The position numbers and the translations under genes are program-made. The notes below the pieces were generated by a model that saw only the letters and a program-made list of their open reading frames with translations, did not search any database and was not told the DNA's origin. A stretch of 64,000 bases of DNA from JAWVFN01 sp963696625 (GTDB taxonomy: Bacteria; Actinomycetota; Thermoleophilia; Solirubrobacterales; 70-9): positions 124,001 through 188,000 of the forward strand of contig CAVOKZ010000038.1 in assembly GCA_963696625.1 (NCBI GenBank). Direction: 5' to 3'. Shown piece by piece: positions 1 to 8,787 of the stretch. Every line of letters begins with the position of its first letter. Within the stretch, counting starts at the first letter, position 1.

Positions 1-564
1 CTGCGCACGCTGCTGCGCGGCATGGCGACCGGCGAGCTCGGCTCGGACCTGCGGATGACCGCCGACGAGATCCTGCTCGCCGACGGCCTCAGCGTCGGCG
101 AGGGCTCCGCCGACATCCAGGGGGGGACCGCCGAGTGGCGGACGGTTGAGCCCGCGCCCGAGCGCTCGATCGCCGACGAGGAGACCAGGGAGTGGCAGAT
201 TCCCGACCTCGACGAGGCCGAGCGGATCGTCGCTGAGCACGGCGAGCTGCGCGCCGCAGACACCTTCGACGACGACGCCACGCATGAGATCTCGGCGCCC
301 GATCTGCTCGGGCCCGAAGGAGGATTCAATCCCCGCAGCGTCGAACCAAGCCCCATGGAGGAGTCCCGCAAGCCCGCTCCGCCCCCCTGGCTCGACGAGG
401 AGACCGAACGCGACCTCGACTGGCCGGCGTTCGCCGGTCCCCGGCCCAAGGGCCAGAAGCGCCGCGTCGAGCTCAACGAGCGCGTCCGCTACCTCTTCCC
501 CAAGGTCGACGACGACGACTGGTCGGTCGGCGAGCTCGGCGACCACCGGCGCAACTCGGCCTGA
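1..564 (+). CDS. Unknown protein, C-terminal part (5' end outside window)
   Basis: The reading frame is open from base 1 and stops at 564, so 187 C-terminal residues are visible. An internal ATG at 22 is probably not the true start, because coding-like sequence continues to the window edge. The fragment is acidic, with many Asp/Glu and Pro, no membrane segment and no cysteine cluster. It ends in a mixed basic/acidic tail (KRRVELNERVRYLFP near the end). I do not recognise a family. It converges on the ArsA-like genes with a 4-base gap. Its codon use matches the neighbouring real genes, which supports it being coding. Confidence 0.6.
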   Translation: MRTLLRGMATGELGSDLRMTADEILLADGLSVGEGSADIQGGTAEWRTVEPAPERSIADEETREWQIPDLDEAERIVAEHGELRAADTFDDDATHEISAPDLLGPEGGFNPRSVEPSPMEESRKPAPPPWLDEETERDLDWPAFAGPRPKGQKRRVELNERVRYLFPKVDDDDWSVGELGDHRRNSA

Positions 565-568
565 CGGC

Positions 569-1735
569 TTACGTGACCCCGGCTTCGATCTTCTCGCGCT
601 GCTCGGCGCTCTCGGCGAACAGGTAGCGGTTGATCTCGAGCAGTCCGGCGAGGTCGTGGACGTCCTCGTCGAGGTAGGGGACGCGGATCACGCGCTTCTG
701 CTTCAGCTCGCGGGCGAGGTGCTCGATGTTGGCGGCGTCGCGCTCGGCGAGGGCGTGGAAGTCCTCGAAGTTGGCGACGACGCGTTTGGCGAGGTCGCCG
801 TCCTTGACCGCCTTCTTGACCTCCTTGCGGAGGTCGCCCTGCGGCGCCGCGCCGTTCTCGCCTCCCGCGCCCGAGTGGTACTGGACCTTGTTGACGATTA
901 CGCCGCCGACCGGGAGATTCGCCTCGACCAGCTTTCGGTGGAAATAGACGGCCTCGTCGATCGGCTCGCCCTGGGGGCCGCAGACGATCACGAACGTGGT
1001 CTCCTTGGCGCCGAGCAGCTCGGTGACGCGCTTGGCGCGCTCGCGGAAGCCGCCGACCATGCCGCTGAACGCCTCGAAGAACTCGGCGAGGTCGGAGAGC
1101 AGGTCGATGCCGACGATTCGCTTCAGCACCCCCAGCGCCATGCTCGAGCCGCGCCCGACCATCCGCGTCGCGAAGCCGGTCGGCTTCATGAACATCTGCA
1201 TGCCGCGCCCCTCGATGAAGTTGGTCAGCCGCTTGGGCGCGTCGAGGAAGTCGAGCGCGTTGCGCGAGGGCGGCGTGTCGAGCACGAGCACGTCCCACTC
1301 GCCGGTCGCGTGCAGCTCGAACAGCTTCTCCATCGCCATGTACTCCTGCGAGCCCGCGAGGGCGTTCGAGAGCTGCCTGTAGATGGAGTTCTCGAGGATG
1401 CGGTCGCGGGTCTCGGCGTCGGGGGCGTGCTTGCGCACCAGCTCGTCGAAGGTCGCCTTCGCGTCGAGCATCATCGCCCACAGCTCGCCTTCGACCTCGA
1501 CCCCCGCCTTGTTGAACAGGGCCGGATCGACCTTGCTGGGCTCGTTGCCGAGCTCCCTGAGCCCGAGCGAGTCGGCGAGGCGCTTCGCCGGGTCGATCGT
1601 GAGTACGACCACCCGCTTGCCCTGGGCCGCCAGGCCCGCCGCGATCGCCGCCGAGGTCGTCGTCTTGCCCACACCGCCCGAGCCGGCGCAGATGCAGATC
1701 TCCTTGCCCTCGACAATTTCTGCCACGCTCGCCAT
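569..1735 (-). CDS. ArsA/GET3-family ATPase, second of a pair
   Basis: 388 aa. The N-terminus carries a deviant Walker A/P-loop (GSGGVGKTTTSAAIA) and a switch segment (VVVLTIDPAKRLADSLG) typical of ArsA/Get3/anion-transporting ATPases. Switch II is VLDTPPSRNALDFLD. There is no metal-binding CxxC of the eukaryotic Get3 type, no membrane segment and no signal peptide. It lies 6 bases downstream of a second ArsA-like gene on the same strand, so the two are probably cotranscribed and form a heterodimer. Actinobacteria often carry such a pair (Rv3679-Rv3680/BagAB in M. tuberculosis, implicated in tolerance of reactive metabolites). The family call is firm; the cellular role is inferred. Confidence 0.85.
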   Translation of the reverse strand: MASVAEIVEGKEICICAGSGGVGKTTTSAAIAAGLAAQGKRVVVLTIDPAKRLADSLGLRELGNEPSKVDPALFNKAGVEVEGELWAMMLDAKATFDELVRKHAPDAETRDRILENSIYRQLSNALAGSQEYMAMEKLFELHATGEWDVLVLDTPPSRNALDFLDAPKRLTNFIEGRGMQMFMKPTGFATRMVGRGSSMALGVLKRIVGIDLLSDLAEFFEAFSGMVGGFRERAKRVTELLGAKETTFVIVCGPQGEPIDEAVYFHRKLVEANLPVGGVIVNKVQYHSGAGGENGAAPQGDLRKEVKKAVKDGDLAKRVVANFEDFHALAERDAANIEHLARELKQKRVIRVPYLDEDVHDLAGLLEINRYLFAESAEQREKIEAGVT

Positions 1736-1741
1736 ACGGGT

Positions 1742-2665
1742 CTACACCGCCCCCGCGAGGCGCTCGATGTCGGGCACGCCGAGCTGGGGCCTGAACACGA
1801 ACGGCAGGGTCTTGACCGGGGCCGAGACCGACTTCTTGAGGCGCTTCATCTGATCGCGCTGTGAGTTTGCCCGCCGGTGCTCGGAGAGCGCGGCGCGCAT
1901 CGCCCCGCGCGGGGCGCCCTCCGAGCGCTCGATCGCACGCTCGAGGGTCTTAGCCTCGGCCGAGTCGAAGCGCTCCGGGTAGAGCCCGTTGAGGTAGACC
2001 TGATCGACCGCGACCCCGACCTCGCCCGAGAGCGTCTTCTCGAGCGAGGCCGATTCGTTGACCGGCATCTCCTCGGGAAGCGAGACGATCGCCACCCCGG
2101 TCTGGTTGTGATCGGTGATGAACGCGTCGAGGGTCTTCGCCTGGGAGTGGATCGGCCCGACGCGGGCGATGCCGGCGAAGGTGCGCGGGGTCTGCAGGAA
2201 GCCAACCCCGTGGCCGGTGGCGGGTGCGTCGACGATCACCGTGTCGTAGGTGCGCCCCTTCTTGACCTTGCGCCCCTCGCCTTGGGACAGCTCCCAGATC
2301 TTGCCGATCGTGACCAGCTCCTTGAGCCCGGGCGTGGCGGCGGCGAGGTAATTGAAGACCCGCGAGCGAAAGAGCATGTCGCGCGCCGCCTTGAGCTTGA
2401 GCTGGAGCAGCACGTACTCGCGCATCGCCTCGTCGGGATCGATCGAGATCGACCACAGGTTCTCGGCCATCTCGACCTCGTGGAAGCCGACCGCGGCGCG
2501 GTTGAACAGGCGCGAGGCGTTCTCCTGCGAGGCGACCTCGCAGACGATCGCGCGCTTGCCGCGGGCGGCGGCGGCGAGGCCGAGGGCGAAGCTGACGGTT
2601 GACTTGCCGACGCCCCCTTTTCCGGTGACGACGATGAGCCTCTTGTCGAGTAGATCAGTGGTCAC
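1742..2665 (-). CDS. ArsA/GET3-family ATPase, first of a pair
   Basis: 307 aa from a GTG at 2665. The frame is open further upstream, but that part would overlap the divergent parA gene and does not look coding. The start chosen gives VTTDLLDKRLIVVTGKGG, placing the P-loop (GKGGVGKSTVSFALG) at about residue 10-25 as expected for ArsA proteins. A second conserved block, TVIVDAPATGHGVGFLQTP, is the switch II/A-loop segment. The protein is shorter than its downstream partner, matching the unequal partners of actinobacterial ArsA pairs. It is divergent from parA across about 100 bases. I see no arsenite-binding cysteine triad, so arsenic export is unlikely. Confidence 0.8.
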   Translation of the reverse strand: MTTDLLDKRLIVVTGKGGVGKSTVSFALGLAAAARGKRAIVCEVASQENASRLFNRAAVGFHEVEMAENLWSISIDPDEAMREYVLLQLKLKAARDMLFRSRVFNYLAAATPGLKELVTIGKIWELSQGEGRKVKKGRTYDTVIVDAPATGHGVGFLQTPRTFAGIARVGPIHSQAKTLDAFITDHNQTGVAIVSLPEEMPVNESASLEKTLSGEVGVAVDQVYLNGLYPERFDSAEAKTLERAIERSEGAPRGAMRAALSEHRRANSQRDQMKRLKKSVSAPVKTLPFVFRPQLGVPDIERLAGAV

Positions 2666-2768
2666 GAGCACGGGGGAGGGGGATTCTCGCAATCGTTCGT
2701 TCTCCGGTGCATTCTGGGCGAAATCCTTCGCAGGAAAAGCGCTCTGACGTGCGAATAATCGCCCTTGT
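2666..2768. promoter_or_regulatory. Divergent promoter region between arsA-like pair and parA
   Basis: This 103-base gap serves genes on both strands. An AT-rich hexamer (AATAAT) at about 2754-2759 ends ten bases before the parA ATG at 2769. No Shine-Dalgarno-like sequence precedes that ATG, so parA is probably translated from a leaderless or nearly leaderless transcript, which is common in actinobacteria. No clear -35 was assigned. Confidence 0.4.
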
Positions 2769-3566
2769 ATGGGTGGAAACACCGAAAAGAAGAAGGCCGG
2801 CAAGGGCAGGCGTTCGTGCCAGGTCATCGCTTTCGCCAACCAGAAGGGCGGCGTGGCGAAGACCACGACCACGCTCAACCTGGCCGTCGCCTTCGCCGAG
2901 TCCGGTCACCGCGTCCTCTGCATCGACATGGACCCCCAGGGCAACCTGACGATGAGCCAGGGCGTCGACCCCGACAAGGTCGAGAAGAGCATGTTCGACG
3001 TGCTCGTCCACGGCACGCCGCTGAAGGAGATCATCGTCGAGCGCGAGATCGACGTCGCCGTCGCCTCGATCGACCTCGCCGGCGCCGAGATCGCGATGAG
3101 CGCTCAGATCGGCCGCGAGCGCGCCCTGCAGAAGGCGATCAAGGAGATCCGCCCCGACTACGACTTTGTCTGCATCGACACGCCGCCGAGCCTCGGTCTG
3201 CTGACCATCAACGCGCTGACCGCGGCCGACAAGGTGATCGTCCCGGTCCAGTGCGAGTACCTCTCGATGCGCGGGCTGGTGCAGCTGCAGAACACCCTTT
3301 CGATGATCCGCGAGAACCTCAACCCGAAGGTCGAGATCGAGGGCATCCTGCCGACGATGCTCGACGCGCGGACCGTCCACGCCAAGGAGGCCGTCGAGAT
3401 CCTCGAGGAGAACTTCGGCGAGCTGGTCTTCAAGTCCCGGATCCGCAAGGCGATCAAGTTCGCCGAGGCGCCGGTCCGCGGGAGCTCGGTCATGAAGTAC
3501 GAGCCGCATGGCTCAGCCGCCAAGTACTACCGCGAGCTGGCCAAGGAAGTGCTCGCCCATGGCTAA
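2769..3566 (+). CDS. parA: ParA/Soj family chromosome-partitioning ATPase
   Basis: 265 aa. It has a ParA-type deviant Walker A (FANQKGGVAKTTTTLNLA, with the signature first lysine), a Walker A' block (VLCIDMDPQGNLT) and Walker B (FVCIDTPPSLGLLTINAL). In place of the usual GGVGKT glycine there is an alanine (GGVAKT), as in many Soj proteins. There is a basic lysine-rich N-terminus of about 15 residues. It overlaps the following FtsZ gene by 8 bases, so the two are translationally coupled. No parB is adjacent, so a role in positioning the division protein rather than the chromosome origin is possible (inference, by analogy with MipZ or MinD). Confidence 0.85.
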   Translation: MGGNTEKKKAGKGRRSCQVIAFANQKGGVAKTTTTLNLAVAFAESGHRVLCIDMDPQGNLTMSQGVDPDKVEKSMFDVLVHGTPLKEIIVEREIDVAVASIDLAGAEIAMSAQIGRERALQKAIKEIRPDYDFVCIDTPPSLGLLTINALTAADKVIVPVQCEYLSMRGLVQLQNTLSMIRENLNPKVEIEGILPTMLDARTVHAKEAVEILEENFGELVFKSRIRKAIKFAEAPVRGSSVMKYEPHGSAAKYYRELAKEVLAHG

Positions 3567-5154
3567 GCGGGCGAGCATGCGCGAGGGGCCGCTCGCCGCT
3601 CTGTTCGCCTCGACCGAGGAGGCGCTCGCGGACGCCGAGATCAGCGTCACCGCGAACGGCAACGGCTCGGTCGCGGTCGAAGAGGGGATCGTCGAGACCA
3701 CGGTCGTCGAGTCCGAGATCGTCGAGGCGGCCGAGGTCGCCGACGTCGAGCCCGAGGTCGTCGAGGCTCCCAAGCCCAAGTCGAAGCCCAAGCGGAAGAC
3801 CAAGCCGAAGCCGAAGGCGAAGCCCGAGCCCGCTCCCGAGCCCGTCGCCGAGGTCGAGGTCGAAGAGGCGCCGGCCGAGGTCGAGGTCGAAGAGCCCGAC
3901 GTCGAAGAGGTCGAGACCGACGAGCCCGAAATCGAGGAAGTCGAGGTCGACGAACCCGAGCAGGTCGAAGAGGCCGTCGAGGTCGAGGACACAACCGCCC
4001 CCCGCGAGCGGCTGCGCGAGCACCTGATCTCCGAGCCGCTCGACGGCCCCGCCTACGGCCGCAGCAACCCCGACACGATCCGCCAGAAGCCGCTTCCCCG
4101 CCGTCACACCGCGGTGCTCACCGTGGTCGGCGTCGGCGGCGCCGGAGTCAACGCCGTCAACCGCATGCACGAGGCCGGCATCGACGGGGTCGACTTCGTC
4201 GCCATCAACACCGATCTTCAGTCGCTGCAGGAGTCGAACGCCGAGGTCACGCTGCACATCGGCGCCGAGCTGACGCGCGGGCTGGGCTCGGGCGCCGACC
4301 CGCGGGTCGGCTACCGCGCCGCCTACGAGGAGCAGGACCGGATCAAGGAGATCCTCAAGGGCTCCGACATGGTCTTCGTCACCGCCGGCGCCGGCGGCGG
4401 CACCGGCACGGGCGCCGCGCCCGTGGTCGCCCGCCTCGCCCACGACGTCGGAGCGCTCACGGTCGGCGTCGTCACCAAGCCTTTCGCCTTCGAGGGCGCC
4501 CGCCGCATCGCCCAGGCCGAGGAGGGCGTCTCCGCCCTCGGCGCCGAGGTCGACACCCTGATCGTCGTGCCCAACGAGAAGCTGCTGACGATCCTCGAGC
4601 GCAAGACCTCGATGGTCGACGCCTTCGCCGTCGCCGACGACGTCCTGCGCCAGGCGGTGCAGGGAATCGCCGACCTGGTGACGCTGCCGGGCGTGATCAA
4701 CCTCGACTTCGCCGACGTGCGCACGACGATGCTCGAGGCCGGCGACGCGATCCTCGGAATCGGCATGGACACCGGCGAGCACCGCGCGGTCCACGCCGCC
4801 GAGAAGGCCGTGCGCTCGCCGCTGCTCGACACCTCGGTCGAGGGTGCGCGCTCGCTGCTGCTCTCGATCACCGGCGGCACGGATCTCTCGCTGATCGAGG
4901 CCGCCGAGGCCGCGCGCGTGGTTCAGGAGGCGGCGCACCCCGACGCCAACATCATCTTCGGCGCCAACATCGACGAGGACCTCGGCGACCAGGTCTGGGT
5001 CACGGTGATCGCCACCCGCTTCGACTCCTCTTTCCACAAGCGCCACAAGCGCGAGCGCGACGGCCGCGGCCCGCGCGAGCCGGGCTCACGCCCCGAGAAC
5101 CCGAGCGCCGGCCTGGGCTCGATCAGCGTGCCCGAGTTCATCCCGGGTCATTAG
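3559..5154 (+). CDS. ftsZ: FtsZ-family tubulin-like GTPase with long N-terminal extension
   Basis: 531 aa from the ATG at 3559, which overlaps the parA stop. The GTPase core starts at about residue 186 (LTVVGVGGAGVNAVNRM) and carries the tubulin signature GAGGGTGTGAAPV and an intact catalytic T7 loop (NLDFADV). It also has the C-terminal FtsZ sheet (IIFGANIDEDLGDQVWVT). The tail ends SISVPEFIPGH, which resembles the conserved C-terminal peptide that binds FtsA/SepF. The N-terminal 185 residues are unusual: an initial MREGPLAALF segment, then Val-Glu-rich acidic repeats interrupted by a Lys-Pro run at about residues 70-95. Ordinary FtsZ has only 10-30 residues there. GTPase activity is likely; whether it is the main division FtsZ or a second copy cannot be told from this window. 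Confidence 0.85.
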   Translation: MAKRASMREGPLAALFASTEEALADAEISVTANGNGSVAVEEGIVETTVVESEIVEAAEVADVEPEVVEAPKPKSKPKRKTKPKPKAKPEPAPEPVAEVEVEEAPAEVEVEEPDVEEVETDEPEIEEVEVDEPEQVEEAVEVEDTTAPRERLREHLISEPLDGPAYGRSNPDTIRQKPLPRRHTAVLTVVGVGGAGVNAVNRMHEAGIDGVDFVAINTDLQSLQESNAEVTLHIGAELTRGLGSGADPRVGYRAAYEEQDRIKEILKGSDMVFVTAGAGGGTGTGAAPVVARLAHDVGALTVGVVTKPFAFEGARRIAQAEEGVSALGAEVDTLIVVPNEKLLTILERKTSMVDAFAVADDVLRQAVQGIADLVTLPGVINLDFADVRTTMLEAGDAILGIGMDTGEHRAVHAAEKAVRSPLLDTSVEGARSLLLSITGGTDLSLIEAAEAARVVQEAAHPDANIIFGANIDEDLGDQVWVTVIATRFDSSFHKRHKRERDGRGPREPGSRPENPSAGLGSISVPEFIPGH

Positions 5155-5265
5155 CCGCAGCGGCTCGGCCGCCGACTCGGTCCAGCCCTGAGCGATGACG
5201 GCGGCGATTACGCCGACGAGTCCGACCATGATCCCGCCGGCGAAGTTCCACGCGGTTCGGGACAT
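5086..5265 (-). CDS. Possible small membrane protein, antisense to the ftsZ 3' end
   Basis: A 59-codon frame with ATG at 5265. The first 26 residues form one plausible membrane helix (FAGGIMVGLVGVIAAVIAQGW). After about residue 38 it reads antisense into the end of ftsZ, where the sequence looks non-coding. It may be the 5' remnant of a longer gene. No Shine-Dalgarno is obvious. The support is hydrophobicity only. Confidence 0.22.
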   Translation of the reverse strand: MSRTAWNFAGGIMVGLVGVIAAVIAQGWTESAAEPLRLMTRDELGHADRAQAGARVLGA

Positions 5266-5332
5266 CCTCGGTCATTCGCTCCATGAGGGCATGAAGGCAG
5301 GTTCACTCCCCCGGCCCTCGTAGGCTGGGGGG

Positions 5333-6815
5333 GTGAGCACCGGGCGCGGAGTCATAGCCGCTGGGCACCCTGAGACCGCTCAGGCAGGCGCCTGGGCGCT
5401 CGCGGAGGGCGCGAATGCCGTGGATGCCGCCGTGTGCGCCGTGCTCGCCTCGTTCGCGGTTGAGAGCCCGCTGACCGGCCTCGGCGCCGGCGGCTTCATG
5501 CTCGTCCACGACAAGGGGGAGAACGCGCTGATCGACTTCTTCGTGGCGGCGCCCGGCAAGGACGGCACCGAGCGCGGCGCCGAGCTGGTGCCGGTGCCGG
5601 TCTACTTCGACGAGACGCCGCAGACCTTCAACGTTGGCGCCGCCTCCTGCGGGGTGCCGGGGCTTCCCGCGGGCCTCGCCCACGCGCTCGAGCGCTTCGG
5701 CTCGGCGCCGCTCGCCGACCTCGTCGGGCCCGCGGTGAAGCTCGCCCGCGAGGGAGCGCCGGTCAACGCCGAGCAGGCCTACATCTTCGAGATCCTGGCT
5801 CCGATCTACGAAGCGTTCGAGCACACGCGCGAGCTCTATGCGCCCGAGGGCCGGATGTTGCGCGAGGGCGAGACGTTCCGCTTCGCGGAGCTCGCCGATG
5901 CGCTCGAGCGCTACGCGGCGGAGGGCCCCGCGCCCTTCTACGACGGGGACATCGCCGAGGCGCTCTCGCGCACGGTGATCGAGGCTCGGCGGGACGCTCG
6001 GGCCGAGCGACCTGGCGGGCTACGAGGCGATCGAGCGCGAGCCCGTTCACGCCCGCTTCCGCGGCGCCGACGTCTTCACCAACCCGCCGCCTTCCTCCGG
6101 GGGGATCCTCGTCGCGCTCTGCCTCGGGCTGCTCGACCGCGAGCAGAGCAGCGACGTCGAGCATGTCGTGGCGGCGATGGACGTAGCCAACCGCAGCCGG
6201 GGCGAGGAGTTCGCGGCCGGCCTCTACGCGGAGGGTTTCGCCGACGCGTTCCTCGCCGACAAGCTCGGCTCGACCACGCACCTGAGCGTGATCGACGGCG
6301 ACGGCATGTGCGCCTCGGTGACCTGCTCGGACGGCACCGGGTCGGGGATTCTCGTTCCCGGCACTGGCGTGCACCTCAACAACATGCTCGGCGAGGAGGA
6401 TCTCAACCCGCTCGGCTTCCACCAGATCGAGCCGGGGCTGCGCGTGCCGTCGATGACGTCGCCGACCGTCGTTCTCCGCGACGGCGAGATCGTGCTCGGG
6501 CTCGGCAGCGCCGGCTCGAACCGGATCCGCTCGGCGGTGCTGCAGACCGTGATCCGCTCGATCGAGGAGGGGATGGGACCCGAGGAGGCCGTGCGGGCCC
6601 CGCGCATCCACTTCGAGGACGGCACGGTGCAGGCCGAGCCGGGGGTGGACGAGTCGGCGTTGAAGCGCCTCGAGGAGAAGGGGATTCCGGTCGCGCGCTG
6701 GCAGCGCCAGAACCTCTACTTCGGCGGCGTCCAGGCCGTGGCCCGCGATCCGGCCGACGGCAGCCTCAGCGGCGGCGGCGACCCGCGCCGCGGCGGCGCC
6801 GTCGTAGTCGTCTAA
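5333..6815 (+). CDS. ggt: Gamma-glutamyltransferase (one-base frame disruption near 5987)
   Basis: Reading from GTG 5333 gives the large-subunit N-terminus (GVIAAGHPETAQAGAWAL, GLGAGGFMLVHD). At about 5987 an extra base shifts the frame; skipping one C continues as GTLGPSDLAGYEAIEREPV and runs to the stop at 6815, giving 493 aa in total. The autocatalytic threonine that becomes the small-subunit N-terminus lies in GSTTHLSVIDGDG. The substrate-loop motifs GTGSGILVPGTGVHLNN and GLGSAGSNRIRSAV follow. There is no obvious signal peptide, so it may be cytoplasmic or a glutathione/gamma-glutamyl hydrolase-like member. As it stands the gene is broken; because both halves are perfectly conserved, a consensus error is likelier than decay. 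Confidence 0.8.
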
Positions 6816-7427
6816 CCCGTTCTGACCTTGCCGTTGGAGGCCGCGCGGGCGGCCATCTCGCCGGCCTTCTCGAGGGCCTCGCCGGCCGCCTCTAGCGCGC
6901 GGTCGAGCATCCGCATCCGCTCGTCCTCGTCGCGGAGCTCGAGCAGCGCCTGCTTGGTCTTCTCCGGAAGCTCGATCCGCGCGGCGATCTCGTAGGCGCC
7001 CTCGGCGGCCAGCTCCTCGTCGTCGGGCCGCGCGCCGGTGGCGCGCTCGGCGAGCGTGGCGAAGCTCTCGCGGGTGCGATCGGCGGCCTCGGCGTCGAGG
7101 GGGACGTCGATCTCCTCGATCACTTCGACGTGACCGGCCGGGTACTCCGCGCCCTCGAACCGGTCGATCACGCGGAACGGCATCTTTCCCGAGACCGCGA
7201 CGTTGAGGCGGCCGTCGTCGAAGCGCTCGAGCACCTCGTCGACGTGGGCGGTGCAGCCGATCGGCTCTGAACCGTCGGCGTCGTTGAAGACGATGCCGAA
7301 CGGCTCGCCGTCCTCGATCGAGCGGCCGATCATCCGTTTGTACGGCTCTTCGAAGATATGGAGCGCGGCGCGCTCGCCGGGGAGGAGGACCATCGGGAAG
7401 CTCGAAGATAGGCAGCTCACTGGCCAT
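6812..7427 (-). CDS. LON substrate-binding (N-terminal) domain protein, one-base frame disruption near 7394
   Basis: From ATG 7427 the protein begins MASELPIFELP. One extra base at about 7394 must be skipped to continue MVLLPGERAALHIFEEPYKRM, the classic LON N-terminal domain motif. The repaired length is 204 aa. There is no AAA+ or protease domain, so this is a stand-alone LON domain protein (PF02190-like), usually of unknown function. The C-terminal 80 residues are helical and charged. It shares its last 4 bases with the end of ggt on the other strand. Confidence 0.75.
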
Positions 7428-7488
7428 GCCCCGATGGTAGAGAATCGCCCGATGATCGAAGGTCAATGCGCGTGTGGCCGGGGGCGGG

Positions 7489-7613
7489 CCTGGCCAAGCA
7501 GATCAAGGACGCAGGGCGCAGCCCTTGCTGGTTGCAAGGGCAAGCCCGAGGACGCAGAGATGCGCCGCGCCAGGTCCGTCATCCGGGCGCGCGGGGATTG
7601 GGGTTCGGTCATC
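7489..7613 (-). repeat. Dispersed hairpin repeat, copy A (minus orientation)
   Basis: Read on the minus strand, bases 7613-7591 match 25728-25750 at 21 of 23 positions, and bases 7516-7489 match 29409-29436 at 26 of 28. Between them is a perfect apical stem (GCCCTTGC, loop TGGTT, GCAAGGGC at 7521-7541) whose sequence differs in every copy. The conserved blocks GCGTCCTCGG and CCTGCGTCCTTG lie on the two sides of the stem, enclosed by an outer CCTGGC/GCCAGG pairing. The element fills the gap between the LON-domain gene and the cyclase. Confidence 0.7.
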
Positions 7614-7615
7614 TA

Positions 7616-8752
7616 GTGTCCACCGCAGAGCCGGAGATCGATTTCGAAGCCGAGGGTCTGCTCGACGGCGTCGAGGGTAGGGCGCGCGAGGCGCGGCTCG
7701 AGCTGCTGCGGTCGCTGGCCGCCGACGGCGTCGACGCCGAGGAGCTGAAGGCGGCGGTCGCCGAGGACCGGCTGGTTCTGCTGCCGGTCGAGCGCGCCCT
7801 CGGCGGCGAGATGAAGTACTCGGAGAAGCAGATCGCCGAGCTCTCCGGCATGGACCTCGAGTTTCTCCGGCGAGAGCTGCAGGCCCTCGGTCTGCCGGTG
7901 CCGGACAGCGACGACGTGGTCCTCGGAGAAGAGGATCTCGAGGCCGCGCGGCACGCGAAGGGTTTCCTCGACGCCGGCCTCCCCGAGGAGGGGATCATCG
8001 AAGTCGCGCGCGTGATCGGGATGTCGATGGCGCGGCTGGCCGAGGCCACACAGGGCCTGATCGGCGAGCAGCTGCTCGAGCCGGGCCTCGACGAGCGCGA
8101 GGCCGCCCAGCGCTACGCCAACGCCGCCCGGGCGATGATCCCGATCCTCGGCCACACCATGCAGTACGTCTACGGCCAGCACCTGCGCGAGAGCATCAAG
8201 CAGGCGATGATCACCCAGGCCGAGCTCGATTCGGGGCGGCTGCCGGGGTCGACCGACGTCACCGTCGCCTTCGCCGACCTCGTCGGCTTCACCAGCCTCG
8301 GCGAGCGCCTCGAGGCCGGAGAGATCGGGGAGCTCTCGGGCCGGCTGACGGGGCTCGCGACCTCGATCGTCAGCCCGCCGGTGCGTCTGGTGAAGATGAT
8401 CGGCGACGCCGCGATGCTCGTATCCCCCGAGCCGGAGCGGCTGCTGGAGGCGACCCTCGACCTCGTCGATGCGGTCGAGGCCGACGAGAGCATGCCGTCG
8501 CTGAGGGCGGGTGCGGCCCGCGGGGAGGCGCTCGCCCGCGCCGGCGACTGGTACGGGCGCCCGGTCAACCTCGCCAGCCGCGTCACCGGATTCGCCCGGC
8601 CGGGGTCGGTCGTCGTCGACGAGGCCCTGAAGGAGACGCTCGATGGTGGCGGGCAGGCGCCGTTCGCGTTCTCGTTTGCCGGCAAGCGCCATTTCAAGGG
8701 GATCAAGGGTGAGGCGGCGGTTTACCGCGCCCGGCGCCGCGAGGACGATTGA
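7616..8752 (+). CDS. Class III adenylate cyclase with N-terminal regulatory domain (Rv1264-like)
   Basis: 378 aa from GTG 7616. The first 200 residues are helical and match the adenylate-cyclase regulatory domain of the pH-responsive mycobacterial cyclase Rv1264 (EKQIAELSGMDLEFLRREL, GLIGEQLLEPGLDEREAAQRY). The catalytic domain follows: first metal-binding Asp in VAFADLVGFTSLGE, adenine-specifying Lys and second metal Asp in VKMIGDAAMLV, and the transition-state Asn/Arg pair in VNLASRV. All key residues are present, so it should make cAMP as a soluble homodimer. The upstream frame is open into the repeat element but is not coding-like. Confidence 0.87.
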   Translation: MSTAEPEIDFEAEGLLDGVEGRAREARLELLRSLAADGVDAEELKAAVAEDRLVLLPVERALGGEMKYSEKQIAELSGMDLEFLRRELQALGLPVPDSDDVVLGEEDLEAARHAKGFLDAGLPEEGIIEVARVIGMSMARLAEATQGLIGEQLLEPGLDEREAAQRYANAARAMIPILGHTMQYVYGQHLRESIKQAMITQAELDSGRLPGSTDVTVAFADLVGFTSLGERLEAGEIGELSGRLTGLATSIVSPPVRLVKMIGDAAMLVSPEPERLLEATLDLVDAVEADESMPSLRAGAARGEALARAGDWYGRPVNLASRVTGFARPGSVVVDEALKETLDGGGQAPFAFSFAGKRHFKGIKGEAAVYRARRREDD

Positions 8753-8770
8753 GTAACGCTTGAGCGGCTC

Positions 8771-8786
8771 GGGGGACGATTCCCCC
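8771..8786 (+). terminator. Small perfect hairpin between cyclase and dipZ
   Basis: GGGGGA-CGAT-TCCCCC forms a perfect 6-bp stem with a tetraloop, ending one base before the dipZ ATG (8788). No Shine-Dalgarno is present between them. It could terminate cyclase transcripts or influence dipZ initiation; no T-run follows. Confidence 0.3.
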
Positions 8787-8787
8787 G

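Noticed and set aside
3490..5046. Long minus-strand reading frame opposite ftsZ
   Set aside because: It is a codon-bias shadow of the GC-rich acidic repeats; the translation is Asp/Leu/Gly/Arg-rich with no domain, while the plus strand has a complete FtsZ.
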